Shown: positions 44,438-53,492, counted from the stretch's first letter. The stretch is 64,000 nt of DNA from Neobacillus ginsengisoli (GCF_030813055.1 NZ_JAUSTW010000001.1:926625-990624); one strand, 5' to 3'. Notes: a model not told the origin generated them from the sequence alone. Translations and numbers: made by a program.

Positions 44438-44869
44438 TTATCTTCTTCTCATTCTAAATTCCCACATGTTACTGCCTTCCCAACATCTTTTTACTTGATT
44501 ACGACCGCGTGATGTAGTAACCCATCTGGATGGGCTGCCGTGCGGAGTTCTGCAACGTCTTGAAGTATTTCGGCGTCTGGAAGTGTTTCTGCGGGAAGTA
44601 TTTCGGAGTCTGGAAGTAATTCGACGGGAAGTATTTTGTACTCTGGAAGTAACTCGTCTGGAAGTAATTCGACGGGAAGTGTTTTGTACTCTGGAAGTAA
44701 CTCGTCTGGAAGTATTTCTGCGTGATGTGCGTCGTCTTGAAGTATTTCGTCTTGAAGTTCTACGTGATGTGCGATTTGAGCCGGGATCATTGAACATGAA
44801 GTCCCAAACCCCGCCTTCTCTTGCACCTTCAACTGCATTTTGAATATCATCCTGTGAAAAAAATCTCAT
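44438..44869 (-). CDS. CotG-like Ser/Thr/Arg-rich spore coat repeat protein
   Basis: 143 residues. A short acidic N terminus (MRFFSQDDIQNAVEGAREGG, then VWDFMFNDPG) precedes about 80 residues of NTSRR/VTSR/ITSRR repeats and a basic tail with WVTTSRGRNQVKRCWEG. Within the repeats a 16-residue unit (48 bases) is exactly tandem. The arrangement, Ser/Arg repeats beside a divergent cotH, matches CotG of B. subtilis, a CotH phosphorylation substrate that builds the outer coat. AAGGAGGTG precedes ATG 44869; a longer frame from 44998 lacks support. Identity as CotG is inferred from composition and position. Confidence 0.7.
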   Translation of the reverse strand: MRFFSQDDIQNAVEGAREGGVWDFMFNDPGSNRTSRRTSRRNTSRRRTSRRNTSRRVTSRVQNTSRRITSRRVTSRVQNTSRRITSRLRNTSRRNTSRRRNTSRRCRTPHGSPSRWVTTSRGRNQVKRCWEGSNMWEFRMRRR

Positions 44870-45064
44870 TATTTGCACCTCCTTAATTCGTGAATAGGAG
44901 TAGAAAGCCAATTTTCTTATGTCGATGAAACTCCTCTTCTTAATTAATTTACGTTTATACGTTTCCATTTGTATGGGGAAATTGCTTATACATGTCAAAA
45001 AAACTTGTCCGAAGGTAACTCTCTGCTCCTACATACATACGTATAAAGGAAGGAGGTTATAAAA

Positions 45065-46156
45065 ATGGACGAGACTGTAAAAATTCCGCACTATAAGTTA
45101 TTTATTAATCCTATGGACCTACGCGAGCTAAAAAGAGATGTTTGGATTGACGCACCTATTCCTGCCCAGTTAACGGTTGAAGGGAAAAAACTCGAGATTG
45201 ATTTAAGCTATCGAGGCTCACACATTCGTAAATTTTTGAAAAAGTCGTATCAAGTCTCTTTCTATAAACCAAAGGTATACAGAGGAGCAAAGCAAATACA
45301 TTTAAACGCCGAGTACAAGGATACTTCCTTTATACGAAATAAGTTGTCTTTTGATTTCTTTGCTGACATTGGTAGTCTTGTTCCGCTCTCCCATCATGTT
45401 TTTATAACCTTAAACGGAAGAGCGGAAGGAGTTTATTTGGAAATTGAATCAGTAGATGAAAATTTTTTAAAAAGAAGAAACCTTCCGGATGGTGCCATTT
45501 TCTATGCGGTAGATGGTGATGCGAATTTTTCACTAATGAGTGATTTAGATAAAGAAACGAAAAAGTCACTGGAATTGGGATATGAAAAAAAATGGGGAAT
45601 ATCATCAGATGATTATTTTTTACAAGAACTAATTTTTAAAATAAATACAATTTCAAGGGCTGATTTTGAAAAGGAAATTATCAAATATATTAATGTAGAA
45701 AAATACTTACGATGGGTTGCAGGAATTATTTTTACGGCGAACTATGATGGTTTTGTTCATAATTATGCGCTATATCGGAATGGGGAAACAGGCCTATTTG
45801 AAGTAATTCCCTGGGATTATGATGCAACATGGGGAAGGGATGTAAACGGAAAAGTCATGGAAGCTGATTATGTACCGATAGAAGGATTTAATACATTAAC
45901 AGCACGGATTTTAGATGTAGCAATTTTTCGCAAGCAATATCGAAATCTGCTTGAAGAAATCATGAATCAGCAATTTACGGTTGAATATCTTTCGCCGAAA
46001 GTGGAGGGACTGCTCCAATCAATACGTCCTTATGTGCTGCAGGATCCCTATAAAAAGGAACAAATCAATGACTTTGACAAAGAGCTAGAGGTCATATTGA
46101 AGTTTATCGAAGAGAGAAAGGCATATTTAAAGCGGAAAATGAACAATTTAGAATAG
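45065..46156 (+). CDS. cotH: Spore coat protein kinase CotH
   Basis: 363 residues, the CotH size. Kinase-like signatures are GVYLEIESVDENFLKRR near residue 122, catalytic Asp in ANYDGFVHNYALYRN near residue 225 and the metal-binding IPWDYDATWG near residue 258. CotH phosphorylates Ser residues of CotB and CotG and is needed for outer coat assembly. GGAAGGAGG precedes the ATG. It is divergent from the Ser/Thr/Arg repeat protein, its likely substrate; the 195-base gap should hold late sporulation promoters for both. Confidence 0.93.
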   Translation: MDETVKIPHYKLFINPMDLRELKRDVWIDAPIPAQLTVEGKKLEIDLSYRGSHIRKFLKKSYQVSFYKPKVYRGAKQIHLNAEYKDTSFIRNKLSFDFFADIGSLVPLSHHVFITLNGRAEGVYLEIESVDENFLKRRNLPDGAIFYAVDGDANFSLMSDLDKETKKSLELGYEKKWGISSDDYFLQELIFKINTISRADFEKEIIKYINVEKYLRWVAGIIFTANYDGFVHNYALYRNGETGLFEVIPWDYDATWGRDVNGKVMEADYVPIEGFNTLTARILDVAIFRKQYRNLLEEIMNQQFTVEYLSPKVEGLLQSIRPYVLQDPYKKEQINDFDKELEVILKFIEERKAYLKRKMNNLE

Positions 46157-46199
46157 AGTGTTTTAAAATTAGGTTTAATAGTTTAGTTCCGAGAAAGTG

Positions 46200-46410
46200 T
46201 AAATTTTTCCGGGAGAATTTTAAAAGAATGGGGCCGTGCTGCAATCGGGGTTTATATTATCCATCCGGTTTTGCTTGTTGGTTTTGCAATAGGTTTTCAC
46301 ACACTTGCATAACCCGCTTTAATCAAATGGATTTTAGTCGCAGCTGCGGCTCTTTTTCTTGTTCCACTAACGTAAGCAGGTTAATTTAACAAAGCAAAAA
46401 CAAAAATTAG
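46200..46410 (+). pseudogene. Acyltransferase 3 family fragment (C-terminal)
   Basis: One frame reads LGRAAIGVYIIHPVLLVGFAIG, FHTLA, stop, PALIKWILVAAAALFLVPLT, stop: the last helices of an acyltransferase-3 (OatA/YrhL-like) membrane enzyme. The rest of the gene is absent and two stops interrupt the fragment. It is a remnant with no likely product. Confidence 0.7.
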
Positions 46411-46479
46411 AAGAAAGTGTCTAATAAAGAGGCTTAAAGAGTGATATTAATAATTTTAATTTTAAGCTTAACACATATA

Positions 46480-46512
46480 GCACCGTCCATTTTTATGACG
46501 GTGCTAAAAATA
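46480..46512. terminator. Hairpin between converging units
   Basis: AGCACCGTC/GACGGTGCT stem with flanking A/T-rich DNA; it lies 45 bases beyond the DinB-like gene and can serve either strand. Confidence 0.6.
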
Positions 46513-46556
46513 AAATTATTTAATAATTGCTTAAGAAGTAGGACATTTTGTTTGTT

Positions 46557-47054
46557 CTAAATACCCTTATTCTTTCTCTCTCTCATTCTGATAATTCGTT
46601 TATACGATTTTATCGTAGCAAAATGCATACCTTCATGAAATAAACAAAAACTGAGTAATTCTTCAACTGTTGATAAAGTAAGACCTGTTGACGTAGTAAA
46701 AGGCGTCTCGATAACTTCTTTTAGCCGAAATTCCAATGATTGTTCAATCCTGTCGATTTGATTTTCCAATAATCGGATTAATTCACTGATCGTAGGTAAC
46801 GCCTGATCTCCCCAATTGGTAGGCTTTGTGCCAGTAGTGAATAATTCTGAAAAGTTATTCGGCATTATCATTTTTTCCTTAATAAAATAAAATGCGAATT
46901 TTTCTTGCACAACATATATATGTCCTAGATTCCATTTTATATTATTATTGAATCCCTTTGGAATAAACAGTGATGCTTTATCATTCATTTCTGCCACGCA
47001 ATTAATTGTGTTTTCTCGAACAAATCTTAATTGTTTAAGCAGGTAGTTTTTCAT
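46557..47054 (-). CDS. DinB-family (DinB_2) protein
   Basis: 165 residues of the four-helix DinB/YfiT fold. The metal-ligand His positions are visible: NLGHIYVVQEK near residue 48 and FHEGMHFATIKSYKR near residue 145. Family members are putative thiol-dependent transferases, often for bacillithiol; the substrate here is unknown. ATG 47054 follows AGGAGGG; the frame stays open to 47105 without another ribosome site. It is last in a four-gene operon with a nitronate monooxygenase, suggesting a detoxification role. Confidence 0.75.
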   Translation of the reverse strand: MKNYLLKQLRFVRENTINCVAEMNDKASLFIPKGFNNNIKWNLGHIYVVQEKFAFYFIKEKMIMPNNFSELFTTGTKPTNWGDQALPTISELIRLLENQIDRIEQSLEFRLKEVIETPFTTSTGLTLSTVEELLSFCLFHEGMHFATIKSYKRIIRMRERKNKGI

Positions 47055-47106
47055 CTCTTTCCCTCCTGGGCATTCATTAAAAGAATACAACGATTCCATA
47101 AACAAT

Positions 47107-48186
47107 TTAAATATATGAATTTATTTTTTTAGCTTCTGCAATAATATTTTTAATTAATGATTTAACGGTTTGACTTTTGGCTAATCTTGGACTTTGACCA
47201 GACCAAAGTGACATGAAATCTTGATTGTTTTGTTCACTGGAAGTCTTTCTAATATCCTGGGTTAATCTATTTTGAGCTGGGAAATCTGGTAAAAGTGTTT
47301 CGTGCTTCTGCATTTCTAAAATAAATTTATTTTTAATTCCTCTTGCCCATTTACCAGAAAATGAACGAGTTAAAACAGCTTGGTCTTCGTTAGCATTAAG
47401 GATTGTTTCTTTATGAACCTTGTGTGCTCCACTTTCAACGCAAGTCAAGAAAGCTGTGCCCATTTGTACGCCCTTCGCTCCTAAACAAATCGAAGCCATT
47501 AGCCCTCTCCCATCCATAATTCCTCCAGAAGCTACAACAGGAATGCTAACATTGTCTACAACCTGTGGAATTAATGACATTAAACCAATCAAACTTTCTT
47601 GTGATCTATTGATAAAGTTCCCACGATGCCCGCCAGCTTCACTGCCTTGTGCCACAACTATATCCATTCCTATTTTTTCATTTTCAACTGCTTCTTCGAC
47701 CGTTGTGGCTGTCCCCATCAGAATAATGTTAGATTGTTTTAATTCAGCAATCACTTCTCTAGAAGGAATGCCAAATGTAAAAGAACAAATAGGAATCATT
47801 TCTTCAATTACAACCTTAATTTGTTCAATAAATGTTTCAAAAACATTATTAAAATTAGGAAGTTCAAAGTTATCTTTTTGGTGCAAATTTAATTGCTGAC
47901 GAATAGGGTTCAAGAACTGGTTAGCCGATTTAATTTCATTCTCTGTAACTTTAAATTCGTTAGGAACAAATAGATTAATACCAAACGGATTTGAAGTTAA
48001 CTGCCTGATTTCCCTAATTTGTTCCCGTATTTGAACAGGGGTCATATACCCTGCTCCAATCATCCCTAGACCACCAGAATTTGAAACCTCAGCGACTAAT
48101 TTCGAAGTGGTTACTCCGCCAGCCATTGGAGCTTGTATAATTGGATACTCAACTTTCAAAAGTTCCGTTATTTTATTATTTAGCAT
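47107..48186 (-). CDS. Nitronate monooxygenase
   Basis: 359 residues of the FMN-dependent 2-nitropropane dioxygenase family: VEYPIIQAPMAGGVT at the N terminus, GINLFVPN, and QGSEAGGHRGNF with the FMN-contact His near residue 180, followed by PVVASGGIMDGRGL (phosphate binding). It oxidises alkyl nitronates with O2, a defence against propionate-3-nitronate-like toxins. ATG 48186 follows GAGGTGTG; MFS gene ends four bases upstream. The N-terminal extension to 48213 is not needed. Confidence 0.88.
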   Translation of the reverse strand: MLNNKITELLKVEYPIIQAPMAGGVTTSKLVAEVSNSGGLGMIGAGYMTPVQIREQIREIRQLTSNPFGINLFVPNEFKVTENEIKSANQFLNPIRQQLNLHQKDNFELPNFNNVFETFIEQIKVVIEEMIPICSFTFGIPSREVIAELKQSNIILMGTATTVEEAVENEKIGMDIVVAQGSEAGGHRGNFINRSQESLIGLMSLIPQVVDNVSIPVVASGGIMDGRGLMASICLGAKGVQMGTAFLTCVESGAHKVHKETILNANEDQAVLTRSFSGKWARGIKNKFILEMQKHETLLPDFPAQNRLTQDIRKTSSEQNNQDFMSLWSGQSPRLAKSQTVKSLIKNIIAEAKKINSYI

Positions 48187-48190
48187 AATT

Positions 48191-49387
48191 TCACACCTCG
48201 TAATTATTTTCACTTAATAATCCTTTAGATTTCCTCTCAAATTGAATTCCATTTAAAAGCATTCCTGCCCCAATTAAAACGACACAAGATGCTCCTATCA
48301 AAGCAGTATTAAAATTATGAGTAAATGATGATAAGGCTCCAGCAAGGATTGGTCCTATCAACTGTCCAATAGCAAAAATAGCGGTCAGAATGCCAATTGT
48401 TCGATTACTATTAGATGGATTCATTTGCCGTCCTAATGTGGTAGCAAGTGTAGTGATACCCATAAACGTTGCTCCAAATAATAAAGCACTTATGATAAAA
48501 CTAGTTTTTGAGATCCACAAAGCTGGCATCGCCATACCCAAGGATTGCAATGCCATTGCAAGAACTAAGGATTTAACGTATCCCCATTTTTTAGCAAGTA
48601 AAGACCAGGTTAGACAGGATGGAATCGCAGCCAAACCAACCATCATCCAAACTAAGGTGGCACCTTTATGAAAGGATGAGGTCGTTTCAGCGATTGATAC
48701 GATAAACGTTCCTGTAACAATGTAACCCAATCCTTCTAAACCATAGGCGATAATCAACCAGATAAGCCATTTAGTAGGTGGGACCTGTGCAAAATTTTCT
48801 TGTTTATTTTTCATCTCAATTCCGTTGGAGATCTCATCAAGCCAGATCCATACGAAGAAAGCAAGTATTCCACTAACAACAGCTAGTCCTGTCCAAGTTC
48901 CTTCCCACTGATATAAATGGTTTAAACTCGGAATAAATAGACTGGATAAAAAGATTCCCAAACCTACCCCTCCATAAAATAAACCAGACCAACAGGTTTT
49001 GTTTATAGCAGAAAGTTTATCTAACACGATACCAGAGGCAAGGACCAACACATAAGCACTGGAAACCCCCGATAGAAATCGAAGTACATACCAAAGGATA
49101 TGAGAATGTGTTAGACCCATTGTGGCAGTGGTTAATATATTGACAATAAGACATATTCTCAAGGAAATCGTTCTAAATTGTTTTAAAGGAATAGCACCTG
49201 CTAGAACTGCTCCAAGAAAATATCCTGCGTAATTACTTGAGGCTACATAACCAGCAACTGTATTTGAAAAGGAAAGATCTTTTTGCATAAGCGGAAGAAT
49301 GGGAGTATAGGCAAATCTTCCAATCCCCATCGCAATGATTAAAGAAAATATTCCCCCTATTAAAAAAAGATAAGTTTGTTTCTTCAA
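48191..49387 (-). CDS. YbfB/YjiJ family MFS transporter
   Basis: 398 residues, twelve hydrophobic helices. The start GIFSLIIAMGIGRFAYTPILPLM is the hallmark of the YbfB/YjiJ branch. The substrate is unknown. TTG 49387 follows TTTGGAGG. It is second in an operon of tautomerase, this transporter, nitronate monooxygenase and a DinB-like protein. Since the operon is divergent from a LysR gene, induction by a small organic compound is likely. Confidence 0.82.
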   Translation of the reverse strand: MKKQTYLFLIGGIFSLIIAMGIGRFAYTPILPLMQKDLSFSNTVAGYVASSNYAGYFLGAVLAGAIPLKQFRTISLRICLIVNILTTATMGLTHSHILWYVLRFLSGVSSAYVLVLASGIVLDKLSAINKTCWSGLFYGGVGLGIFLSSLFIPSLNHLYQWEGTWTGLAVVSGILAFFVWIWLDEISNGIEMKNKQENFAQVPPTKWLIWLIIAYGLEGLGYIVTGTFIVSIAETTSSFHKGATLVWMMVGLAAIPSCLTWSLLAKKWGYVKSLVLAMALQSLGMAMPALWISKTSFIISALLFGATFMGITTLATTLGRQMNPSNSNRTIGILTAIFAIGQLIGPILAGALSSFTHNFNTALIGASCVVLIGAGMLLNGIQFERKSKGLLSENNYEV

Positions 49388-49423
49388 ATTAAAACCTCCA
49401 AATATAAAGCATATCTTTATAAG

Positions 49424-49813
49424 CTATAATGAACCTGTTAGAAATTGTGCTTCTCCTAGTCCGAAACTCCAGTCGGCATCGCTATTTTCTGATATAGAAA
49501 CGATCAAATCTTGTGGTGAAATCCCACAATCAGATTCAAGATAATGGGCAAGAAGTGAGTATAAGGTTTCTTTCTGTTTAACAGTTCTTTTTTTACTAAC
49601 AATACTAATAATTACAAGGTCTTTGCTTCTTTTAAACCCCAGTCCTGTATCCTCAATTATTAGCTCATGCGGCGGGTGTTGATGAACTATTTGATAACGG
49701 TCACTTTCAGGCACTTGGAAAGCTTCCACCATCGCACGGTGAGCCGAATCTAATAATTTTTTTAGCGTTTCTTCGTTTCTACCTTCTATTAAATCAAAGC
49801 GTAATAATGGCAT
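49424..49813 (-). CDS. Tautomerase_2 family protein (YrdN/YusQ-like)
   Basis: 129 residues starting [20 protein letters not shown]. The Pro after the initiator Met is the catalytic base of the tautomerase superfamily. [20 protein letters not shown] and the late segment reading [18 protein letters not shown] are typical of the Tautomerase_2 group, found near LysR regulators in Bacillus. The reaction is not known. It leads the minus-strand operon. GGGAGACAC precedes the ATG. Confidence 0.8.
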   Translation of the reverse strand: MPLLRFDLIEGRNEETLKKLLDSAHRAMVEAFQVPESDRYQIVHQHPPHELIIEDTGLGFKRSKDLVIISIVSKKRTVKQKETLYSLLAHYLESDCGISPQDLIVSISENSDADWSFGLGEAQFLTGSL

Positions 49814-49927
49814 TTTTTGTGTCTCCCTTCAAATTTCAATAACGTTTTTAGAATGTGTATTTTTACAAATATTAACCTCCAGTTAAAATGTAGTATATAC
49901 AAATCATATCGCTTTTTTGTTATATGG

Positions 49928-49957
49928 TATAATACTTAAAAATGATATTTGGTATCA
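49928..49957 (+). promoter_or_regulatory. lysR promoter and LysR-type operator
   Basis: TGGTATAAT is an extended -10 (TATAAT at 49928-49933) for the lysR gene. Just downstream is TGATA-TTTGG-TATCA (49943-49957), a perfect T-N11-A palindrome, the classic LysR-type binding box, lying in the divergent gap. Binding there would autorepress lysR and act on the tautomerase operon. Confidence 0.65.
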
Positions 49958-50002
49958 CTATAATTGATGGCAAAGGATATTTCAAATTAAGGAGAGATTA
50001 TT

Positions 50003-50863
50003 TTGGATTTGCATACATTAAAAATATTCCAGACTGTTGCAAAGTTGGGAAGTATTTCGCAAGCAGCAAGAGAACTTCAATATGCACAGTCTAATATCAC
50101 TATGAAAATTCAGCAGTTGGAATCGGATCTTCAAACAACCCTTTTTCATAGACATAATCGTGGTACTGCTTTAACAGCCAAGGGAAGCATGTTATTAACA
50201 TACACGGAAAAAATATTTGATCTTATAGAAGAAACAAAAAGTGTAATGAACGATGATCAAACACCATGTGGTCCGTTAATTATTGGTTCAATGGAAACAA
50301 CCGCAGCAGTTCGCTTACCAGCCCTGCTTTCAAAGTATCATAAAGACTTTCCAGATGTTGATTTAACTTTAAAAACAGGATCTACTGAACAAAATATTCA
50401 AGGAGTTTTACAGTATGAACTTGATGGAGCATTTGTGGCTGGACCTATTGAACACCCCGAACTCATTGAAAAGGAAGTAATTGAAGAGGAATTGGTACTC
50501 ATTACCGATACAATTCATCCCCCTATTTCTTCTTTTAAAGATATACAAACAAGGACGCTGCTTGTATTTCATGCTGGATGTTCTTATCGAGAAAAACTTG
50601 AACAATGGTTACGTCAAGAGGGGGTAATTCCCAAAAAGATAATGGAATTTGGAACACTGGATGCAATCGTCGGGTGTGTATCTGCTGGTCTAGGTGTAAG
50701 TATGGTTCCACAAAGTGTTGTTACAAAGCATGTACAAGACGGAATCCTTAGACAGCATTCCATTCCGAATTTATATGGAAAAGTCAAAACAGTATTCATC
50801 TATCGAAAAGATAAGTACGTACCGACGTCTTTATTAAAATTTATTGATCTGTTAAGTCATTAG
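50003..50863 (+). CDS. LysR-family transcriptional regulator
   Basis: 286 residues. The winged HTH is at residues 1-60 (LHTLKIFQTVAKLGSISQAARELQYAQSNITMKIQQLE), followed by a periplasmic-binding-like sensor domain (PLIIGSMETTAAVRLPALL ... VSAGLGVSMVPQSVV). TTG 50003 follows AAGGAGAG. Divergent position and the palindrome in between suggest it controls the tautomerase-MFS-nitronate monooxygenase-DinB operon. The inducer is unknown. Confidence 0.9.
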   Translation: MDLHTLKIFQTVAKLGSISQAARELQYAQSNITMKIQQLESDLQTTLFHRHNRGTALTAKGSMLLTYTEKIFDLIEETKSVMNDDQTPCGPLIIGSMETTAAVRLPALLSKYHKDFPDVDLTLKTGSTEQNIQGVLQYELDGAFVAGPIEHPELIEKEVIEEELVLITDTIHPPISSFKDIQTRTLLVFHAGCSYREKLEQWLRQEGVIPKKIMEFGTLDAIVGCVSAGLGVSMVPQSVVTKHVQDGILRQHSIPNLYGKVKTVFIYRKDKYVPTSLLKFIDLLSH

Positions 50864-50872
50864 ATGAGATTG

Positions 50873-51892
50873 TTAATTAATAGAAGCATAATTTAAGGGA
50901 TTAGGGATTATTTTAATTAAAAAGATTGTGAATAAGGCTTCTGTTAATGCGGATTTTAAATACTTGTTTCCTTTTTTTGTTTTGGATGATTTCCTTTTAC
51001 CTGCGCTTTCATTATATCCTGGTACTAATGCTGCCCAAGAACATAAATGTGAAGAACCAGGAAACTGTTTTTTAATATTTGTTCCGATTTCAGCTAGGAT
51101 TTGCTCAGCCATCCGTGTGGCAATGCCAGGAATTGAATCGAGTCGTTCTATATCTTCTTGATAGGAACTTACTCTTTGGGCTACCTCTTGATCTAACATC
51201 TCGATTTGTTCACTTAGGAAATCAATGTGCGTTAAAATAGTTTTTAACATTAATCGTTGATGGGGGTTTACATACCCTTTAAGAGCGATCTCAAGTTCAT
51301 CTTTTTTTCGTTTCAATGTACGCTGAGCGAGGTTTGCTAGTTTCTCAGGATCATCTTCACCATCTGCAATCGCACGAAGCATATTCTTTGAAGAAACTCC
51401 CATAATATCAGAAACAACTGATCCTAGTTTGATATTCGCTCCTTCTAATACTTTTTGAATGCGATTGTGTTGTCTGGCACGTTCTTCAATAATACTCCTA
51501 CGATAGCGAACAAGTTCCCGTAACTCACGTTGATTTCGATCTGGAATAAAACTAGCTTTGAGTAATCCATGACGTAGAAGTTGTGCAATCCACTCTGCAT
51601 CTTTGACGTCTGTTTTACGACCTGGGAGTGCTTTCATATGTTGAGCATTTACAACTAAAAACTCAATTCCTTCGGACTCAAGTAAATTAACAATAGGTTT
51701 CCAGTAAACACTTGTACTCTCCATTGCAACGTGGGTATACCCATACTCCTTAATCCAATCAATTAGTTTTAATAGAAAAACTGTTTTAGTTGAAAACGTT
51801 TGGATCTCCTTTCCTTCTGGTGTCATAATACAGGCGGTAAAATTGTCCTTATGGACATCCATACCACATGCTCGTTCAATGATTACATCCAT
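50873..51892 (-). CDS. IS110 transposase, C-terminally truncated
   Basis: 339 residues against about 400 for the family. The DEDD (RuvC-like) catalytic residues remain: GMDVHKDNF, HVAMESTSVYW, and KTDVKDAEWIA. The second domain is present up to PGYNESAGKRKSSKTKKGNK, which carries the conserved Ser, then the ALTEA position is followed by unrelated residues. AGAAAGGAAAA precedes ATG 51892. The missing tail probably inactivates it. Confidence 0.85.
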   Translation of the reverse strand: MDVIIERACGMDVHKDNFTACIMTPEGKEIQTFSTKTVFLLKLIDWIKEYGYTHVAMESTSVYWKPIVNLLESEGIEFLVVNAQHMKALPGRKTDVKDAEWIAQLLRHGLLKASFIPDRNQRELRELVRYRRSIIEERARQHNRIQKVLEGANIKLGSVVSDIMGVSSKNMLRAIADGEDDPEKLANLAQRTLKRKKDELEIALKGYVNPHQRLMLKTILTHIDFLSEQIEMLDQEVAQRVSSYQEDIERLDSIPGIATRMAEQILAEIGTNIKKQFPGSSHLCSWAALVPGYNESAGKRKSSKTKKGNKYLKSALTEALFTIFLIKIIPNPLNYASIN

Positions 51893-52130
51893 TGAAATTT
51901 TCCTTTCTACGGCTACTATTTTTAGAGGCTGGTGCAACAACCAGAATAGGATTAATCTACTATGAGTGCTTCCCTTAAGGGAGCGACAGTCTGTGATGCA
52001 CCGAGGTCGTTGGAGTCAGACTAACGGATGGGCTCTAACGCACCATAGTGTATCGACCTTCCTCTCCCAGCCGTAGAATCATTATTGACGGTTTTAAACA
52101 ATTTTCATTCTCTGTGGTGCAGCGCTTGCG
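51893..52130 (-). ncRNA. IS110 left-end noncoding region, candidate bridge RNA
   Basis: IS110 recombinases use a bridge RNA encoded upstream of the gene to pair with target and donor DNA. Here the upstream minus strand has no coding frame but carries stem-forming stretches (GTTAGTCTGACTCC, GCTCCCTTAAGGGAAGC, CACTATGGTGCGTTAGAGC). Boundaries and loops cannot be set by eye, so the RNA is a prediction from family knowledge and position. Confidence 0.5.
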
Positions 52131-52218
52131 CTGCATGGGTGGCTAACGGGTGCTTATCTTGAATAAGATTTAAGCAATGATCTTCAACAATAGGGCGCTT
52201 TTCTGGAGTAACGAAAAA

Positions 52219-52263
52219 AGTCCAATTTCTCAATTTTAATACTGAGAAAATTGGGCTTTTTAA
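52219..52263 (+). terminator. Terminator between IS110 and the TauE remnant
   Basis: Long stem AGTCCAATTTCTCA with TGAGAAAATTGGGCT, followed by TTTTT. Confidence 0.75.
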
Positions 52264-52304
52264 TATTGTAATTTCCTCAACGTTGTAAATCCGCATTTTC
52301 CTAA

Positions 52305-52620
52305 CGCTACCCCTATATATGGGAATAAGCGTATTAATCGGAAGTTTTATTGGCGGTTACGGTTCTCATTTACTACCCGAGCACGGCATTAACTTGGTTT
52401 ATGGTATCCTTGCGATCGCAGCAGTTATTCTAATGTTTATCCCTAAAAAAGGAATTGACGATGTTCGTATAGAGCAAATTTAAATTAATAAATGGCTGGC
52501 TGTGGTTCTTGCATTTATTGTTGGGATAAGTGCGGGTATAGTCGGGGCAGGAGGTGCCTCCTTTTTTCTCTTATGCAATTGGATTTTGCTTTTTTCAAAT
52601 TGTTTTAGCAAACCTTTTTG
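52305..52620 (+). pseudogene. TauE/SafE sulfite exporter family fragment
   Basis: The frame [55 protein letters not shown], stop, NKWLAVVLAFIVGISAG, IVGAGGASFF is the middle of a TauE/SafE transporter, including the second GAGG repeat. Both ends are missing and a stop interrupts it. It cannot give a functional transporter. It precedes a ccdA-TlpA-OsmC thiol cluster. Confidence 0.8.
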
Positions 52621-52637
52621 ATAATGAAGGAGACTTC

Positions 52638-52727
52638 TTGAGTTATAAGAATTGGTTCTATACCATTCTTTTGCTCTTATTAATTTTCTTTAAGAAGCAC
52701 TTTGAAAAAAAAGTTGGGCATTCTTAA
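52638..52727 (+). CDS. Possible 29-residue membrane peptide
   Basis: TTG 52638 follows GAAGGAGA. The peptide reads MSYKNWFYTILLLLLIFFKK then HFEKKVGHS: one transmembrane helix with Lys at the cytoplasmic side. It ends 58 bases before ccdA and may be cotranscribed with it. The ribosome site and composition support it; no family is known to me. It could also be the end of a degraded membrane protein. Confidence 0.4.
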   Translation: MSYKNWFYTILLLLLIFFKKHFEKKVGHS

Positions 52728-52784
52728 TCTTATCTTAACAATGGTGGTTAATAATAGTCTTTGAAATTGAGAGGAGGTATAGCG

Positions 52785-53492
52785 ATGCAAAACCTCAGCA
52801 TTTGGTTTGCATTTACAGCAGGAATATTCTCTTTTTTTTCCCCTTGTATATTCCCTTTAGTCCCAGCGTATGTTTCACATTTAACAGATTCCAGCTTCAA
52901 AGACGGTAAAGTTATGGCAAATAAAAGGGTATTACTCATTCGCTCGCTTAGTTTTATTTTAGGATTTAACGTAATATTTGTGGCCATGGGTGCTTCGGCC
53001 AGTTTTATTGGGCAAGTAATAGCACAATATCGAGATTTGGTTGAGAAAATCAGTGGGATCTTAATTATATTATTTGGCCTTCAAATGGTAGGTGTCCTAA
53101 AGCTTCGTATATTAATGATAGAAAAGCGTGTTGAAACAGATCCCAATAAAAAGGTGAGCTTTTTTCGCAGCTTTCTTATTGGAATGGCATTTGGTTCGGG
53201 ATGGACTCCATGTGTCGGGCTTGCTTTGTCTTCCATTTTGCTTCTTGCAAGTTCCACAAACACCGTATACGCAGGAATGGGGTTGTTATGGATCTATTCT
53301 ATGGGATTGGGAATTCCATTTATTTTGATCTCGTTTCTTGTTACCTATTCCTTAAAATGGATGAAAAAAATAAATAAATGGCTTCCAGCACTTTCAGTCC
53401 TTAATGGCTGTGTCATGTTAATTTTGGGGGTTTTATTGTTTACAGGCCAAATGGCGAAAATCAGCTCTTATTTATCTGCTTTTACTAGTTAA
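52785..53492 (+). CDS. ccdA: CcdA-type cytochrome c biogenesis / thiol transporter
   Basis: 235 residues, six hydrophobic helices. The paired active-site Cys motifs are SFFSPCIFPLVPAY near residue 20 and GSGWTPCVGLALS near residue 145, typical of CcdA/DsbD-beta. It moves reducing electrons from cytoplasmic thioredoxin across the membrane to extracytoplasmic TlpA/ResA proteins. ATG 52785 follows GGAGG; an ATG at 52761 would place the site inside the gene. It precedes a TlpA/ResA gene by 22 bases. Confidence 0.92.
   Translation: MQNLSIWFAFTAGIFSFFSPCIFPLVPAYVSHLTDSSFKDGKVMANKRVLLIRSLSFILGFNVIFVAMGASASFIGQVIAQYRDLVEKISGILIILFGLQMVGVLKLRILMIEKRVETDPNKKVSFFRSFLIGMAFGSGWTPCVGLALSSILLLASSTNTVYAGMGLLWIYSMGLGIPFILISFLVTYSLKWMKKINKWLPALSVLNGCVMLILGVLLFTGQMAKISSYLSAFTS

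Larger units (their letters stand above)
50873..52130 (-). mobile_element. IS110-family insertion sequence, 3'-truncated
   Basis: On the minus strand: a noncoding left end of about 240 bases (52130-51893) and a transposase gene whose last quarter is lost near 50938. Beyond that point the frame runs a few residues into flanking DNA (ending PNPLNYASIN) and stops. The right end is therefore missing, so the element cannot move by itself. IS110 elements make no target duplication and none is seen. Confidence 0.75.

Noticed and set aside
44583..44843. Plus-strand Arg/Glu/Val-rich repeat frame
   Set aside because: Shadow of the CotG-like repeats; the opposite strand has the strong ribosome site and the expected composition.
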